Shown here: positions 12,589-24,398 of the stretch, piece after piece
Layout: every line of letters starts with the position of its first letter
How positions within the stretch are numbered: the stretch's first letter is position 1
Source of the DNA: Nautilus pompilius
Taxonomy: Eukaryota; Mollusca; Cephalopoda; Nautilida; Nautilidae
Length of the DNA stretch: 64,000 bases
Assembly: GCA_018389105.1 (NCBI GenBank)
Contig: JACATO010000132.1
Location: forward strand, 1,872,501-1,936,500
Direction: 5' to 3'
Translations under genes and position numbers: made by a program
Notes under the pieces: generated by a model
Seen by the model: only the letters and a program-made list of their open reading frames with translations
Database searches by the model: none
What the model was told of the DNA's origin: nothing

Positions 12589-15500
12589 TATGGCATATCC
12601 ATATAGTACAGGGTAAGTGTACAGAGAGAGAGAGGCCCACAAAATGACATCATTTACATTTGAAATTGAAAAAACTTTTTTTTTTAAAGAAAGTGACACT
12701 TTTTATGTACAAATATAAAAATTAATTTGGAAGTTTATCAGTCATCAACAATTTCATTGTGACCATCGTTTTTAGATAAATTTCTTCAAACAACCTTATA
12801 TAATTATTTAATACTCTACAACTTAGGTCCTTACTGATATTGTCTCACAATTTCACAACCTTCCTCAGTAGGCCAAATAATTCAATTTTTAGATTTTTCC
12901 ACAAGAATAAATCAATCAATCAATCACACTGATTCAAGTAAAGGCTACAAAGGAATAATGCAATTCCATATTGGTGACATTCTGGAATTTTGAAAGAAAA
13001 AAAAAAAAAAGACGACCTTCCACATTTCAGGAAGAAAGTTCAAAACAATTGTTACAGTATGAAAATTTGCACCATCTTGCATGAACCATTATGTGCCCAT
13101 GTCCAAAACTTTGTTCCACATACAAGACAAAATATCATTTTGAAGCATTGCCAAAAAAACAAGCTAATTTATGTCATCACTGAAAATTAAAATGATATCA
13201 ATAAAAACATGGTCTGATAGAGCACAACAAAAAAATTTATTTTCAACATGCAGTGGAATTTCATACCTGTTCTACAGAGTTCTGGAACCCAAAAATCAAA
13301 CATTCTGTTTGCTCAAAACTCCATTGTAGTGGATACACCGCATCCTAAAACCCAAATGTTGTCCAACACTTCCCTGGTCTTTGAAATAGAGTTCCCTAAT
13401 CAACACAATTTTACACTGATGAACCCTATTGCTTTTCTGTCAATGTTTGCACAATATGGATCTTGTACAGTAAATCAAAAAAAAAAAAAAACTATTCAAC
13501 CACATCAGAGCAATCAGAATTTTAACAGAGCTGGTTCATGAAATGTGTTTACACACATGTAAAGTATGTCACCTGATGTTTTCACATATAAAAAATCCAA
13601 TAAGAAAAGAATCGTTGCGAATGTTTCCACTTTCATATGCTAATTATGTTTTGTTTACTGCAGAATGAAAATTGCTACTAAATAAATAGTCAGCCAAATT
13701 TTACAATTTATTCAAATCTGAATAAGACTGAAAAAAGAGGGAGATACAAAAACATCAGATAAACTTTAACTAACTGTCTCTAAATAATTTCTTTTGTGTA
13801 GGTGCTGTTTAGTTTATTTAATCTACAATATGAAAACCAGTGATGATCTAAGAGCATATGATAGCTCAGAAAAGCAAAGAATTTTTGGAGGGAAAACCGA
13901 GTGGAACATAGCAATTATCCAATTGTAAAGTTCAGAGCAACTAAGGGTGATCAATAAGCCTAGAAATGGTTGTCTAAGATAGACTGGCCCACTGTGTAGT
14001 AGTTTTTTTTCTGCTGTTTTCTTTTACATTCTCATTTTTCTGTATATTCTTACACATCTAAGAACTTGAAGTTTGTTCAAAAATAATAAGAAACAGACTG
14101 TATGGTAGTAGATTGCATGGAAGAGTAGCCAGAAAGAAAAAGGCCACTCATCAATAAACAGAACAAAGCAAAAACTACGGTTTTCAAAAGAGCATGTAAA
14201 AACAAAATCTATAGTTTTGGGATAAAGTTGTGTAGAATGATAAAAGTAAAAATGATGTTTTCATCAAATGCCATAACTTTGGTCTGGAGGCAGTCTTGAG
14301 AAGAATTTGAGGAGAAATATGTAGTGCCCTCCTTTAAAAATGGCAATCAAAAGATCCTGTTCTGAAATTGTATGACCTCAAACAGTAAAAAGAATAATGT
14401 ACAGATATGCACATAAGGAACATAGTGAACATCAACAAAATGCTACAATCAGCAAGGAAACTATTGGGCTAAAATTATATCTTCCAGGAGGAGAGACCCC
14501 AAGTAGACACAAAAGTACACGGGAAAGTTTTCACAAAAAAAAGTGAGAGACCTAGAATGGTCTGCACAGTCAGATCTAAACCAATTTGAATGGCTATAAA
14601 AAGATGAAGCATAGAGTAAACTGAAGAAAACTTACACCAGTGAGTCAGTTAAAAACTATCATAATTTAAAAAATGGAAGTCAAGCTTTAATGAATATTGC
14701 AGAAGTTTCCTCCATGTTAAAGCATTTGAAAGCTGTTGTTACTAGGACTAGGGCTAGTCATACAAAATATTAACACTGTGCAAGTGATTATATGAACATA
14801 AATATCAATATTCTAGATATAAACAGGCTGGCTATTTATTTGGACAGTAGTGTTCATGCCAATTAGTATATGAAAAATATTTACAACACTTCTTTTTCTA
14901 CTGTCATGTTTCATTATACATGAAAACAGAAGATATATATACACACTTTACAGGCATGCAAACACGTTTCAGCAACAAGCTTTCTCATAAGAGTACTCTG
15001 ATCTGAGATGGTCAAATGTTTTGTTGTTGTTTTTTTTTAATTCACTCTAGGGCTAAATTTGAAGTCATGTTTCAACATGCACTGCACTAAATGGATTCTC
15101 TGGAAATGCCTAATTGCTGTTTTGCCTTCATGGTTAATTTACCAGGATTGTATTGCATTGCCATTCTAAGTGCTTCCTTGTTTAGTTGGGTCCTTACTGG
15201 TGGTTTTCAAAGCCTTTTTAGATTCAAGCACAGTGCTTTTTGTTCAAATTTACTGTGAAGTTGAATAATTGCATTTCAGCATGGTGCCAATCTTGTCACA
15301 ATCATAGCTCTGAAACATTTTTGCACCTATGTCACACACTCCATCTCAGCAAAAAATATCATACTCTTTTTCTCTATACTTAAGTATCCTTTATACTGCA
15401 ACATCAACAGATGCATTGAAAAGTTTTAACACAAAATTATGTATCAGATTAGAATATCAGTTTGCTTTAATGCTCATCAACCTGCAAGGAAAACAGTCAT

Positions 15501-15798
15501 CACTTTTTATGTTACTCTATCTTTGCTATTTCATGTTATCATCAGCTTACATAACTGCAACAAGATTTAAAAGATGTTATTGGATATGCAAGTTTTCTTT
15601 CATTGTCCACTTCTTAATGTTTTGTGAGCATAGGTATTTGTTGCTATGAAAAGCTATCAAGTTTTGCAGATTAAATTATGAATAACTGTTTATTAGAAAA
15701 TTTTTGTTACAAAACTCTACCACAAAATTCAAGGTGTACAGGATAGAACTCTTTCTTAAAGACTTGCGCAGCTTAGCTAAATGTACATATATACCATA
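12589..15798 (+). mobile_element. Tc1-like element with inverted arms of about 1 kb
   Basis: The left arm (12,589-13,695) and right arm (14,826-15,798) are imperfect inverted copies that I could follow by eye along their whole length. Anchor pairs, outer to inner: 12,589-12,610 with 15,782-15,798; 12,739-12,759 with 15,667-15,688; 13,054-13,070 with 15,349-15,367; 13,540-13,550 with 14,960-14,970; 13,631-13,645 with 14,861-14,875 (14 of 15 bases); 13,680-13,695 with 14,826-14,841 (15 of 16). Many indels and substitutions separate the arms, so the element is old. The spacer carries a decayed Tc1 transposase on the plus strand. Terminal repeats this long are far beyond the usual tens to few hundred bases of Tc1 elements. 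Confidence 0.65.
13835..14770 (+). pseudogene. Tc1-like transposase relic between the long arms
   Basis: Plus-strand translation in several frames gives GRVARKK near 14.12 kb, a FSKEHV stretch (compare FAKEHL of Tc1 proteins), an FWDKVV segment followed by a DKSKNDVF-like block where Tc1 has DESKFxLF, NIVNINKMLQSARK near 14.43 kb (compare YLNILKENLLQSA), SAQSDLNQFEWL near 14.57 kb (compare PSQSPDLNPIENLW) and RASHTKY close to 14.77 kb, the usual C-terminal (K/R)GG(H/Y)TKY. The order and spacing fit a protein of about 330 residues. There are numerous frameshifts and stops, so it is not functional. The N-terminal DNA-binding part is uncertain. Confidence 0.75.
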
Positions 15799-17687
15799 AG
15801 TTGCTTAGTATCCCATCACAAAGTTACAGCCAGCGTCAACAGCACCAGACTCAGCCAACATCATGCTACAATATTCCATGGCTGACAACTACAACAGCCA
15901 CTCTTCAATTTCTATAGAAAAACTGAGCTTCACTAGTGCATCCAATCATCAGTCAAGAGGCTGAAATCAAAAAAATATGATGTAGGAAGTTGTATAAGAT
16001 AATCCTGACTGACCAATATTGTCACATCAGCAATTTTCACAAGCATATATAAGCTCATCATTGCAGATTTTCAACTAACATCTTCAAGTTATGATGATCT
16101 GCTTTGTCATTCGCTGATGAAGGTATCCTGATTTAGTGTTATTAATATAAATATTTTACAAATTGCTGTTTATGTCAGATAATATGACTGATATAACAAT
16201 GGTAGTATCAGGCTCCTGTGAACTAATCCTGACAGTCAGTCAGTGAATCTAAACAAAATTCTGACAACTTGTGTTTGGTTCTTCTCCTATGCACAATTGC
16301 AACAGAACTAGAACAGCATCCCTATAGACAGGATATCATGCATGTGCCATTGCATCAGGTAGCCATTGCAGGTTTGTGTGATGCTATGTCATTCAAAGTA
16401 ACAGATGTCAAATAGCAACCTGTGTCATCATCGACATTCAGTTATGTTCAATTCCATTTCTGAAAATTTTCGAGTGAGACACTAGTGCTTATTTTATATC
16501 ATAGATATCTTCTAAATGTTGGAGCATATACTAACAATCACTTAAATTGCTCAATAAAAAGATAAATATTAGCTTTATATAATGAACGCAAAAATCTAGA
16601 GATAATCTGCAATAAATATAGAAACAGACATTTATTTCTCTGCTTAAAATGAAGCATTGCTAAAACTTGGTGTGGAATACTTAAAAACAGTCTTCTGAAA
16701 AATAAAAGCTGCTTTTCTTGCTGTATACCAGCTATTTGCCTTTTGTATTTAGCAATACTTTCAAAATGGTCATCACTTATCTGAATATATGGAATTCTAC
16801 TGGGCAAACAATTTTAAAGTAAATTAAAACATGTAATACAACTTTCTTCACAGAAATTAGAATAAATACGAATAACTATTGAACTTGCCATTTTTGTTCT
16901 TTCCTATTTTTAATTGAGCAATGGCTCATTAAAGTTCTCATATCAAAAAAAATTTTTCACAGATATCTTTGCAGTGGATGATCTATAAACTTTGCTAATG
17001 TCTCCCATTCACTTCCTACAGTGATATCCTCTTCTCAAACATTTAACAAAAAAAAAAAAAAAAATGGTAATTTCAGCTACTTCGAACTAATATATTGTAT
17101 ATTCAAAGACCAAAGTTCTGGAAACAATAAGTGATAAATGATTTTCTAATATAATTTATTTTTCCTTAATAAATAAGAAGGATTTTAATCTTGAAAAGCA
17201 TTAATCTAAATATTTTATTACTTATAACCACACCCATCCTCTGTAACACACTACTAAAAGATTGCTTAGGATGCAAAAAATACAACTGATGTTCTAACGT
17301 TGTTAGTAACCATGGGGAAAGAAAAGTTGGAATTGTATACAAACTATAATTTAAGGATACATTAATGATGACAAAAGTCATAGACACCATTAAATAATGA
17401 TATCACAACAAGTGATTAAAGGCACCCCTCAAGAACCATGGTTTGGGGTTTTGAGATGAGAGCAAAATGTAAGATTTTGTGCACACAAAGTAGCAAATTC
17501 CTGCTCAAAAAATTCATTCAGTATCTTGTGTGAGAGCCTCTATGATCCTCATGAATGATTATCTGGTTCAGATTGCTCTATTCCTCTATACCAAATTTCC
17601 TGCAAAGTTCACTGTAGCAGAGAATGTTTTGCAATGGCAGTCTGAAGTGCATTCCAATGTGTTTGAATGGATTATTAAGGTCTAGAG
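15799..17687. other. AT-rich stretch with one candidate exon
   Basis: There is an A run at about 17,048-17,064. A candidate minus-strand exon at 16,681-16,799 is listed separately. A further open minus-strand frame at 17,166-17,390 has no supporting splice context that I trust. Confidence 0.45.
16681..16799 (-). other. candidate exon, 119 nt
   Basis: On the minus strand a good acceptor (AATTGTTTGCCCAG) opens a frame reading RIPYIQISDDHFESIAKYKR, then QIAGIQQEKQ and a hydrophobic end, to a weaker donor (TTTTTAA followed by GTATTCC). The charged helical first half has the composition of real protein, and the frame stays open beyond the donor to 16,538. It begins in the phase left by the 19,462-19,543 segment and ends in the phase needed by 12,312-12,340. 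No homologue is recognised. The hydrophobic second half may be intron. Confidence 0.28.
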
Positions 17688-18810
17688 CAGTGGTTCCCAA
17701 CCTTTTTGGACTCGTGGACCTTTTTCTAATACTTCCATAATTGAAAAAAAATTCAAAAAATAAATTCAACAGGAAAAAACATTTTACACTCATCCTTCAA
17801 CACATCTTTCTTTCTCAAAATGTAAACACCTAATGTGATGCTTGCTGTTGCATCTGGGCAGCCAGCTTGGGAATTCGCGGCCGTGTATTTGTCAAAGCCA
17901 ACCTCATGTCATCCTCAACATCCAGCCTGTTCCTTGCCTTTGTTTTGATGTGAACAAGAGTTGAAAATCTAGTCTTGCAGATATAGGGGGAGCCAAATGA
18001 AAACAGAACTCGGAAGGCAAGCATGGTGACATTGAGATACGACTGATACATAGCACACCAGAACTGACTCAGCAATTTATCACAAAATAGGTCACGTGCT
18101 GGGGAATATAATGTATATTATATCAGAAAAAAGAATTTTAGTATTTTTCATCATACATTTATTGACAAATTATTTTAGTGATTTTTTGGGGAACAACATC
18201 TGCACATATAGTAAATTCACAACAGGATCAGTGAACTTTACCTGTGATCAGAACAGCTGTGTTGTGTTGTGTCATGTTGGTGCCCAAGTTTGCCTAAAAT
18301 CGAGCTGGCTAGTGCACGTCCGGCCAAAGTCACAGTCCAGTCCTTGTAGTGTGCTCTGCCCCAGGCGTTGTGGTCCGAGTCTTTTAGCTGCAGGCCCCAA
18401 TGGGGTTAGCCAATGGGAGTGCGGCTCGATTGCATCAGTCCTACTGTGGTAACAGTTCGAGTTCCTGCCTTTGTCACCAGGGTGTATTGTCCGTGTTTCT
18501 GAGGGTGGCAGAGCTACAGGAAGCCGTGGGGTGGGGGCGATGATGCAAGTGTGTTACCGCAGAGGCCTGTGATGCAACCGGGAGTGTCTGCCGTGGGAGA
18601 CGAGCCTTACACTTTTGGCGCTCGGCCTCCCATCGGTGATACCAGCGTATTGGACACAGGGTAATTTTTGTATACTTTTTTCTGGAAAAACGTGCATCTT
18701 ATAAGCCGGCAAATACAGTACATATAAACAAAACAAATACATACTTGTGAACAGTTTCTTGACTCAGTCATACGACAAAAATTGAAACTTCCAGGGTTCC
18801 GTGACCCCTG
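17688..18810 (-). mobile_element. internally deleted hAT relic (ZBED5/Charlie type)
   Basis: The low-coordinate end is CAGTGGTTCCCAACC and the high-coordinate end, read on the minus strand, is CAGGGGTCACGGAACCCTGG, both typical hAT terminal inverted repeats. Between them the minus strand at 17,830-18,075 encodes the hAT C-terminal dimerisation region almost intact: a YLNVTMLAFRVLFSFGS-like helix, YICKTRFSTLVHIKTKARN, then RLDVEDDMRLALTNTRPRI. This is the family that gave rise to ZBED5-like host genes. The N-terminal two thirds of the transposase are missing, replaced by unrelated DNA after about 18,100. I could not find a clean 8-bp target duplication. Confidence 0.85.
18235..18722. repeat. 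GC-rich insertion inside the hAT relic, ending in a TIR-like motif
   Basis: This block is much richer in G+C than its host element. Its right edge at 18,691-18,720, read on the minus strand, contains GCCGGCTTATAAGATGCACG preceded by TACTGTATTT. This resembles the CCGGCGTATAAGACGCAC termini of a widespread class of DNA elements. I did not find the matching left end. The left limit is approximate and set by composition. Confidence 0.4.
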
Positions 18811-19400
18811 TAGACAATCTGTCTACTGCACCAGGTACCGGCCGATCAGCTGGGTGCAATGCGGACAAACGTCATCATCCCCAAAAGTGCCAATTTATAC
18901 GTTCATATAACCACAGAAGGTACATTATACCTGTGATGATGTCATTAAGTAGTCTTGCCACCCAGCTAATGAAGCCATCTCCACAGCTGCCATCTTTAAA
19001 TCTACCTCCAGCCTTCTCCGTACCATGCCGTGGAGTTGTCGGTGAAAATTATGGATGTCTGTCTACTTTCTCACAGTCAACTCTACATGGTCCAGTCTCA
19101 CAACAGCTTGTGGTGGTCCATCATTAGTGGTATGCAGATAATTTCACATTGATACTTGAAGCTGATTCACAAGATGAGATCAAATTCTGAGTAGCCGTCC
19201 AAAAATGGCTTCTTCTTACATGCAAAACCAAAAAGTAATGCTGGCGATGTGAATAAGCCCCCACTATGTGGTCTAGCAGTAAAAGTTCTATACTCTAGAA
19301 ATGATACTCTGGCTTATGCTTAGTTAATCTGTCACATGACATTGAGATGATCTAGTCTCCAGCATATCAATCCCTCTAGCACGTTTTGTGACCGTCAAAT
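18811..19400. repeat. unclassified GC-richer block next to the hAT relic
   Basis: The composition is unlike the AT-rich surroundings. A plus-strand frame at 18,801-19,127 stays open for about 100 codons but looks like no family, and the block has no clear ends. It is probably the remains of another repeat, but I cannot name it. Confidence 0.25.
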
Positions 19401-19461
19401 ATCATCTCTGTCCATGTTGCGTTTGAGAATGACCAATTTGGCAATGAAGCATATTACTTAC

Positions 19462-19543
19462 ATGAAAATCAGAGAGCTATATATTCTCATGTACCTCAAA
19501 CTTTTATGCAATAGAGGAAATTCAGTCACATTGGATGAGGGTG
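19462..19543 (-). other. candidate exon, 82 nt, best splice signals in the window
   Basis: The minus strand has a textbook acceptor: a TTCTAAT branch-like site, a run of pyrimidines (CTCCTCTTTAG), then 82 bases, then CAT followed by GTAAGTAAT. Only one of the three frames is open. It reads PSSNVTEFPLL, then HKSLRYMRIYSSLIF, entering after one leftover base and leaving two. Those phases fit the candidate segments at 27,245-27,317 before it and 16,681-16,799 after it. I recognise no family. Confidence 0.35.
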
Positions 19544-22500
19544 CTAAAGAGGAGATTAGAATTAAGGACTAAAAGAAATTTGTACTAATATGACATGAAA
19601 ATTCATTTTTTCTTGATAATCATTTGATCCTTGGCAAATTTTGAGAAGTATACATTTTCAAGTTCTAAATCTCTTATCTAATAACTGTGCCAAATGTTAT
19701 TTTCTACTTGAATAACATTACTCTTCTCTTTTCTTTAATTTCATTTTAACTAACTACACCCACAAATTGTCTAAATTTATCCAAACACATTCCCTGAAAA
19801 AACTAGGCAAATTAAGTTTTATTTTCAGAAGAAATTTACCAACATATAATAATGCAATTTATTTCTTAAATGAAAAAAATAAAGATAAATCCAGTCTGTT
19901 AACTTATATATTGCAGCTTGCTGAATGGTTATGTAATAAGCACCAGTCAAAGGCTACAAATGAACAGGTTTGGCCAGATCCACAAACATATTCTTTAATT
20001 TTACCCAAAGTAGAGATTTTAGAAACAGGAATCCCCCCCCCAATTCATTAGCTCAGATTGTCTAGAAAGCTAAAAAATATTTCCTTCTACTTTTTAACAA
20101 AGTTCCTGCCAAAACTGTTGATGAATCATTTCCAAGAAAAAAACAAAAATGACCATTTTGCAGATGCCAAATATATTTCAAAATACAAATTGATAGAAGT
20201 CTGTATATACAGGACTTTTTAAGGGCTTAGAAGTGGTCCTGTTTTAATTGAAATGCATAAATTCAACAAAAGACTACATTTTAATGTGTAGGGAAAATGA
20301 TGGTAGCCAGAAAAGTGCATTTGGTTGAGGATTTTTTTGGTCAGTTTATCAAATGATATCCAGCTCCCAATGCCTGTTATTAGTTGTAGCCTCCTCCTAC
20401 AGAAGGACAGAGTTCTGTTTTAGTATTTTTTCTCAATCATCACATATAAAACAATGGGAAACATATCATTTAAAAGGCTAAACGATACAATCAATATTTA
20501 CAATACCACAAAGGAAAGAAAATGTTTACACAAAATACTATATAAAAACTTAAAAAAAAAAAACAACCATTGTATCAAAGTAAGCTGCTGGTATTCATTT
20601 GTTATTATTTTGGTTTAGGTGGAACATACACATGAACATTTTTTTAAAACTCTCACATCAAAATAATTCTATACTGATTAACTGCTGGTATCTTTTTTAA
20701 AAAAAATTGAAGATTTCAAATTACAATACCTTTTCTTTTTTCTGAATTAAATGGTCTTCAACAAAACTATTTTCTTTATAAAAAATTTGAATTACATCAG
20801 AAACAAAACATACCAAATTACTGACTGTTCTATTGATCTTAAATGGAAAGTAACTGGCACTCAGTTATTTTTATTATACAAAAGACTTTACAATGTTATC
20901 TTGATAAAATTTAATTTGCATTTAAAATTAGAAATTTAATTTTTAAAAACTATAAATGTGTCACAAATCTGCTACTTTGGGGGACAAACTTCATTAGACT
21001 TTCACCATGTTGTAAAAACTCTAGGGATATTAGAACCATATATCATAAATAAATTTATTTTCTCATGAAGTAATGCATAAAGTGATTAGAAAAGTTTATT
21101 CTTTAGCCAAATGTTAATTTTATTACAACATTGAATGGATCTGTATAGGCCCCTATAAAATAAAAGATCAGCATGATAAATTGGCATAGTGTATAATAGG
21201 TGTGGCCACCTCAAGACTATATGTAGCTGGCACTGTATGCTTGAAATGAGCCTGTGTAATTCGGGTCAAGGCCATACCTAGCTAAGTATAGGTTCTGTGG
21301 GGAGAAATTCTTTAGCCTTATGAATCAGCCCAGGATGTTCCAGAAATACTCAATACATATACAAATGGCCAGTGTTGTTGTTGTTGGCCATAAGGAATGC
21401 AGTGGCAACTCCAAACCTATGTGGTCTGGTGGTGCTGAGCTAGAACATGAACCTGATGCCAGTTGTTGAAGAGGTAGGCCTACTGATCTCAATCTTATTC
21501 AGATGCCTCTGAATAATCAGGAAAGTACTTTTGCCAGTTATGATTTCTTCTGACACTATAACATTTCTATCAAATAACAACTATGCAAAACAATATTGCA
21601 ATTTTCAACATTGCATTACATATAATCTGCCATCAGAAGTCAAACTAGATCATCTTTCATCAGAAAACATAAGTTCCAGCCCTTAAAACTTTGTCCAGGT
21701 TAATCAAACACAGTGATGGATGGATACAAATACATATCTAGCACAATAAAGTTAGTTTTATAATGGTTTGTGTTGCCACCTGAATCCCTCTGACTGCCAG
21801 CAAGTAGTTAAATCTGGGGAGCACTAACTACTAGCTTTTTCTCTGACCAGTTCATTATAAGCATCTGTACAACATTAATGACCTCATGAATTAATCGTGT
21901 TAGTCACAATTGTATGCACAAGACTACGCCATCAGCAGTGGAGTCATATCTGGTCATGAAGGATTGCAGATAAATGAAAACTACCTGTGCTAGATAGACT
22001 ATTAATGACATTAGTCAGCTGTCAAATGATCTGCGTGGCATCATTTCATAGCCAGCTTAATACAAAACACCTTTGATCATGTGACATGTCTCTGCAAAGT
22101 GTCACTATGGATTTTACTGTACAACTAATGTCAGCTACTCTGGAGCCTTATCTTTATACCCATAAACAAATATTTCGATATTAGCATTTTTATATGCCAA
22201 AATTAATTTTATTAGTAGGAGTTGTGTGATATCAAGTGCATGTTTATCATCTTTGCTACATTATATTTTATGCCTGAGTCAACAACATGTAGTTTACATT
22301 TTAGTTAAACATTCAGGAACATTTTTTGGAAAAGAAATGTTCCTGAATGTTTGTGTCCACTATGCATGCTGAAAATGAAACCAATTGCTCAATAGTACGT
22401 TGTTAATGAAGTGAATGAGCATAGCTGTACGTTCCAAAGCTGAGAGAGTAACCAGATTTAAATACATATATACATTTCATTGTAAATACTCCTAGACACT

Positions 22501-24398
22501 TGCCCAAGGAACAAACTGATCTTTAGTCAACCACTAGAACAAACAAAAAAAAGAGAGCAGATAGCAGTGAATAAAGTACTTTTATATTAACATAGCACAT
22601 TATTCACTCCCAAACCAAATAATGACATTAGTTCCAAAGCTACTTTATAGCTATAAAATGGAATCATTTCCATTAATGTACTAAATATGCAACAAGATGA
22701 GACATTACATTTAATTGGTCAGGCCAACATAAACTTCACCATTCAGTATCACACTCAATTAAGCAATGGCAAGATAAACAGATGGCCCCAAACCAATCTG
22801 ACTACTCAAAATTAAGCATGTCTCCCTTTTTCAACTCTACTGAAGATTAATTTAAATTTACATAGCTTCATGGTAAAAAAAAGTAGTAAAGATAATTACA
22901 GAGAAAGTTCTGATAGACCACAGAGTTCAAGCCAGTTTGCATCCATTAAATATTGTACAGTACAAATTTGTAATTATTTACTTTTCCTACATTTTTTTCT
23001 TACTTAAGCTAGATTTTAGAATGTAAAAAATAAGCTAGTTGTCAGATCACATTCAAATAAAAAAGGGTTTCTATGGACATTCACTTAATATATTTAGGAA
23101 AAAAAAAGGAAAGCATTTAAAAAAAATTAAATGAAGCGGTTTAAATCAAGCTTTGGCATAAGTTTAATTTTAATATCAGAAACCACTGTATAAATGTTCA
23201 GTCAATCTGAGGTCATGCTATAAAATTATTTTCCGATGAATTTACTAATACCAGAAAGTGATTAAAAGAAATCACTTCAAAGAAACAAATCTAAATTGTA
23301 ACTTTTTAATTTATCACACTATAATGCCATTTTCTTTTTAAGTGACAATCCAGTGTGTTTACTAAATTCTTTATAGTATTTGATTAATTCTAAAAGTTTG
23401 TTATAACAAAGTAAAAAAATAAAACTAGCAAATTACAAATCTAAGTAAATACAAGTTAAAGAAATAGCATGAAATAATCCAAAGCATCCAGCAATGTGGA
23501 GACAGAAAAATAGAAGAAAACAAACCATAATAATCACTATAAGTGAAATGGCAATAACAAAGGTGGAGCATTATTGGAAAAATCTCAGATGAAATTTTTT
23601 AAACAACAATGGTACAAAACCATGCATTTTCATGTTGACGTACATATTTTCCAAGTCAAAACTGCTTTTGCTGTTGATTTTATATAGTACAAACATAGCA
23701 ACTTCAGTAGAGAGAGCATATGTCTTAACAAAGAAAGATAAAATATGCACAAAACTCATCATGGCTAAAAATATATAAAGTTAATAATATCTGAATTCAA
23801 AAAGTTGTCACAAACCATTCTTAACAATCACAGTTTTATTCAATCAGATCAAATCACTCGCATATAATCAAAACACAAGTTAAATTACTAATCGGCAAAA
23901 CATATGGAACACACAAAAGCTCAATACTGACACTTACAATGTGCTGACAGGTAAAACTAAATGCTTACAGAGAATTTAATTGGCAACACTGTAGTTACCT
24001 TTTGTTATTAATATAGCTAAGGTAACAGTAAAACATCATGACTAACCAAGGTTCTATTAATGGAAGCCATTTCAAAATTTACTTTAAAAGCACAATTACC
24101 ATAAGAAACTCTCATAAAAAAACTTGGTGCATGCATGGTACCCACCTTACCTATAATCAGCTACTTATGGGTCACCAGCAGACTACACTACTGATAACAA
24201 TGATGAGACAGATTAAGAGCTAAGCCAGATGCACTGCCAATACTAGCAAACTACAACATGCTGAAATAACCACCAGTAGCAGAACTAAAGCTCATCACCA
24301 CCACCTTGGTGACATGAGTATGGAATAAAGGTTTTACTATCATTACTCCAACAAAAACAAAAGATAGTACTATCCCTTCCAAGACTTGCACGTGTATA
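19544..24398. other. AT-rich stretch with decayed unclassified sequence
   Basis: The sequence is mostly AT-rich. Between about 21,130 and 22,160 the composition is more balanced, as in an old repeat, but no ends or protein traces could be identified. A short perfect hairpin at 22,307-22,352 is listed separately. A plus-strand frame at 19,767-20,051 has an acceptor-like ATATATTGCAG at about 19,916 but no recognisable product. Confidence 0.4.
22307..22352. repeat. perfect 18-bp inverted repeat with 10-nt loop
   Basis: The arms AAACATTCAGGAACATTT (22,307-22,324) and AAATGTTCCTGAATGTTT (22,335-22,352) are exact reverse complements around a 10-base spacer. The stem is too short for an ordinary pre-microRNA unless flanking pairing is added, and no flanking pairing is obvious. 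Confidence 0.85.

Noticed and set aside
16538-16680. Downstream extension of the 16.7-kb frame
   Set aside because: It turns into hydrophobic residues typical of AT-rich intron sequence, so only the part before the GTATTCC donor was kept.
17166-17390. 74-codon minus-strand frame
   Set aside because: Composition matches translated AT-rich DNA and no acceptor-donor pair delimits a sensible exon.
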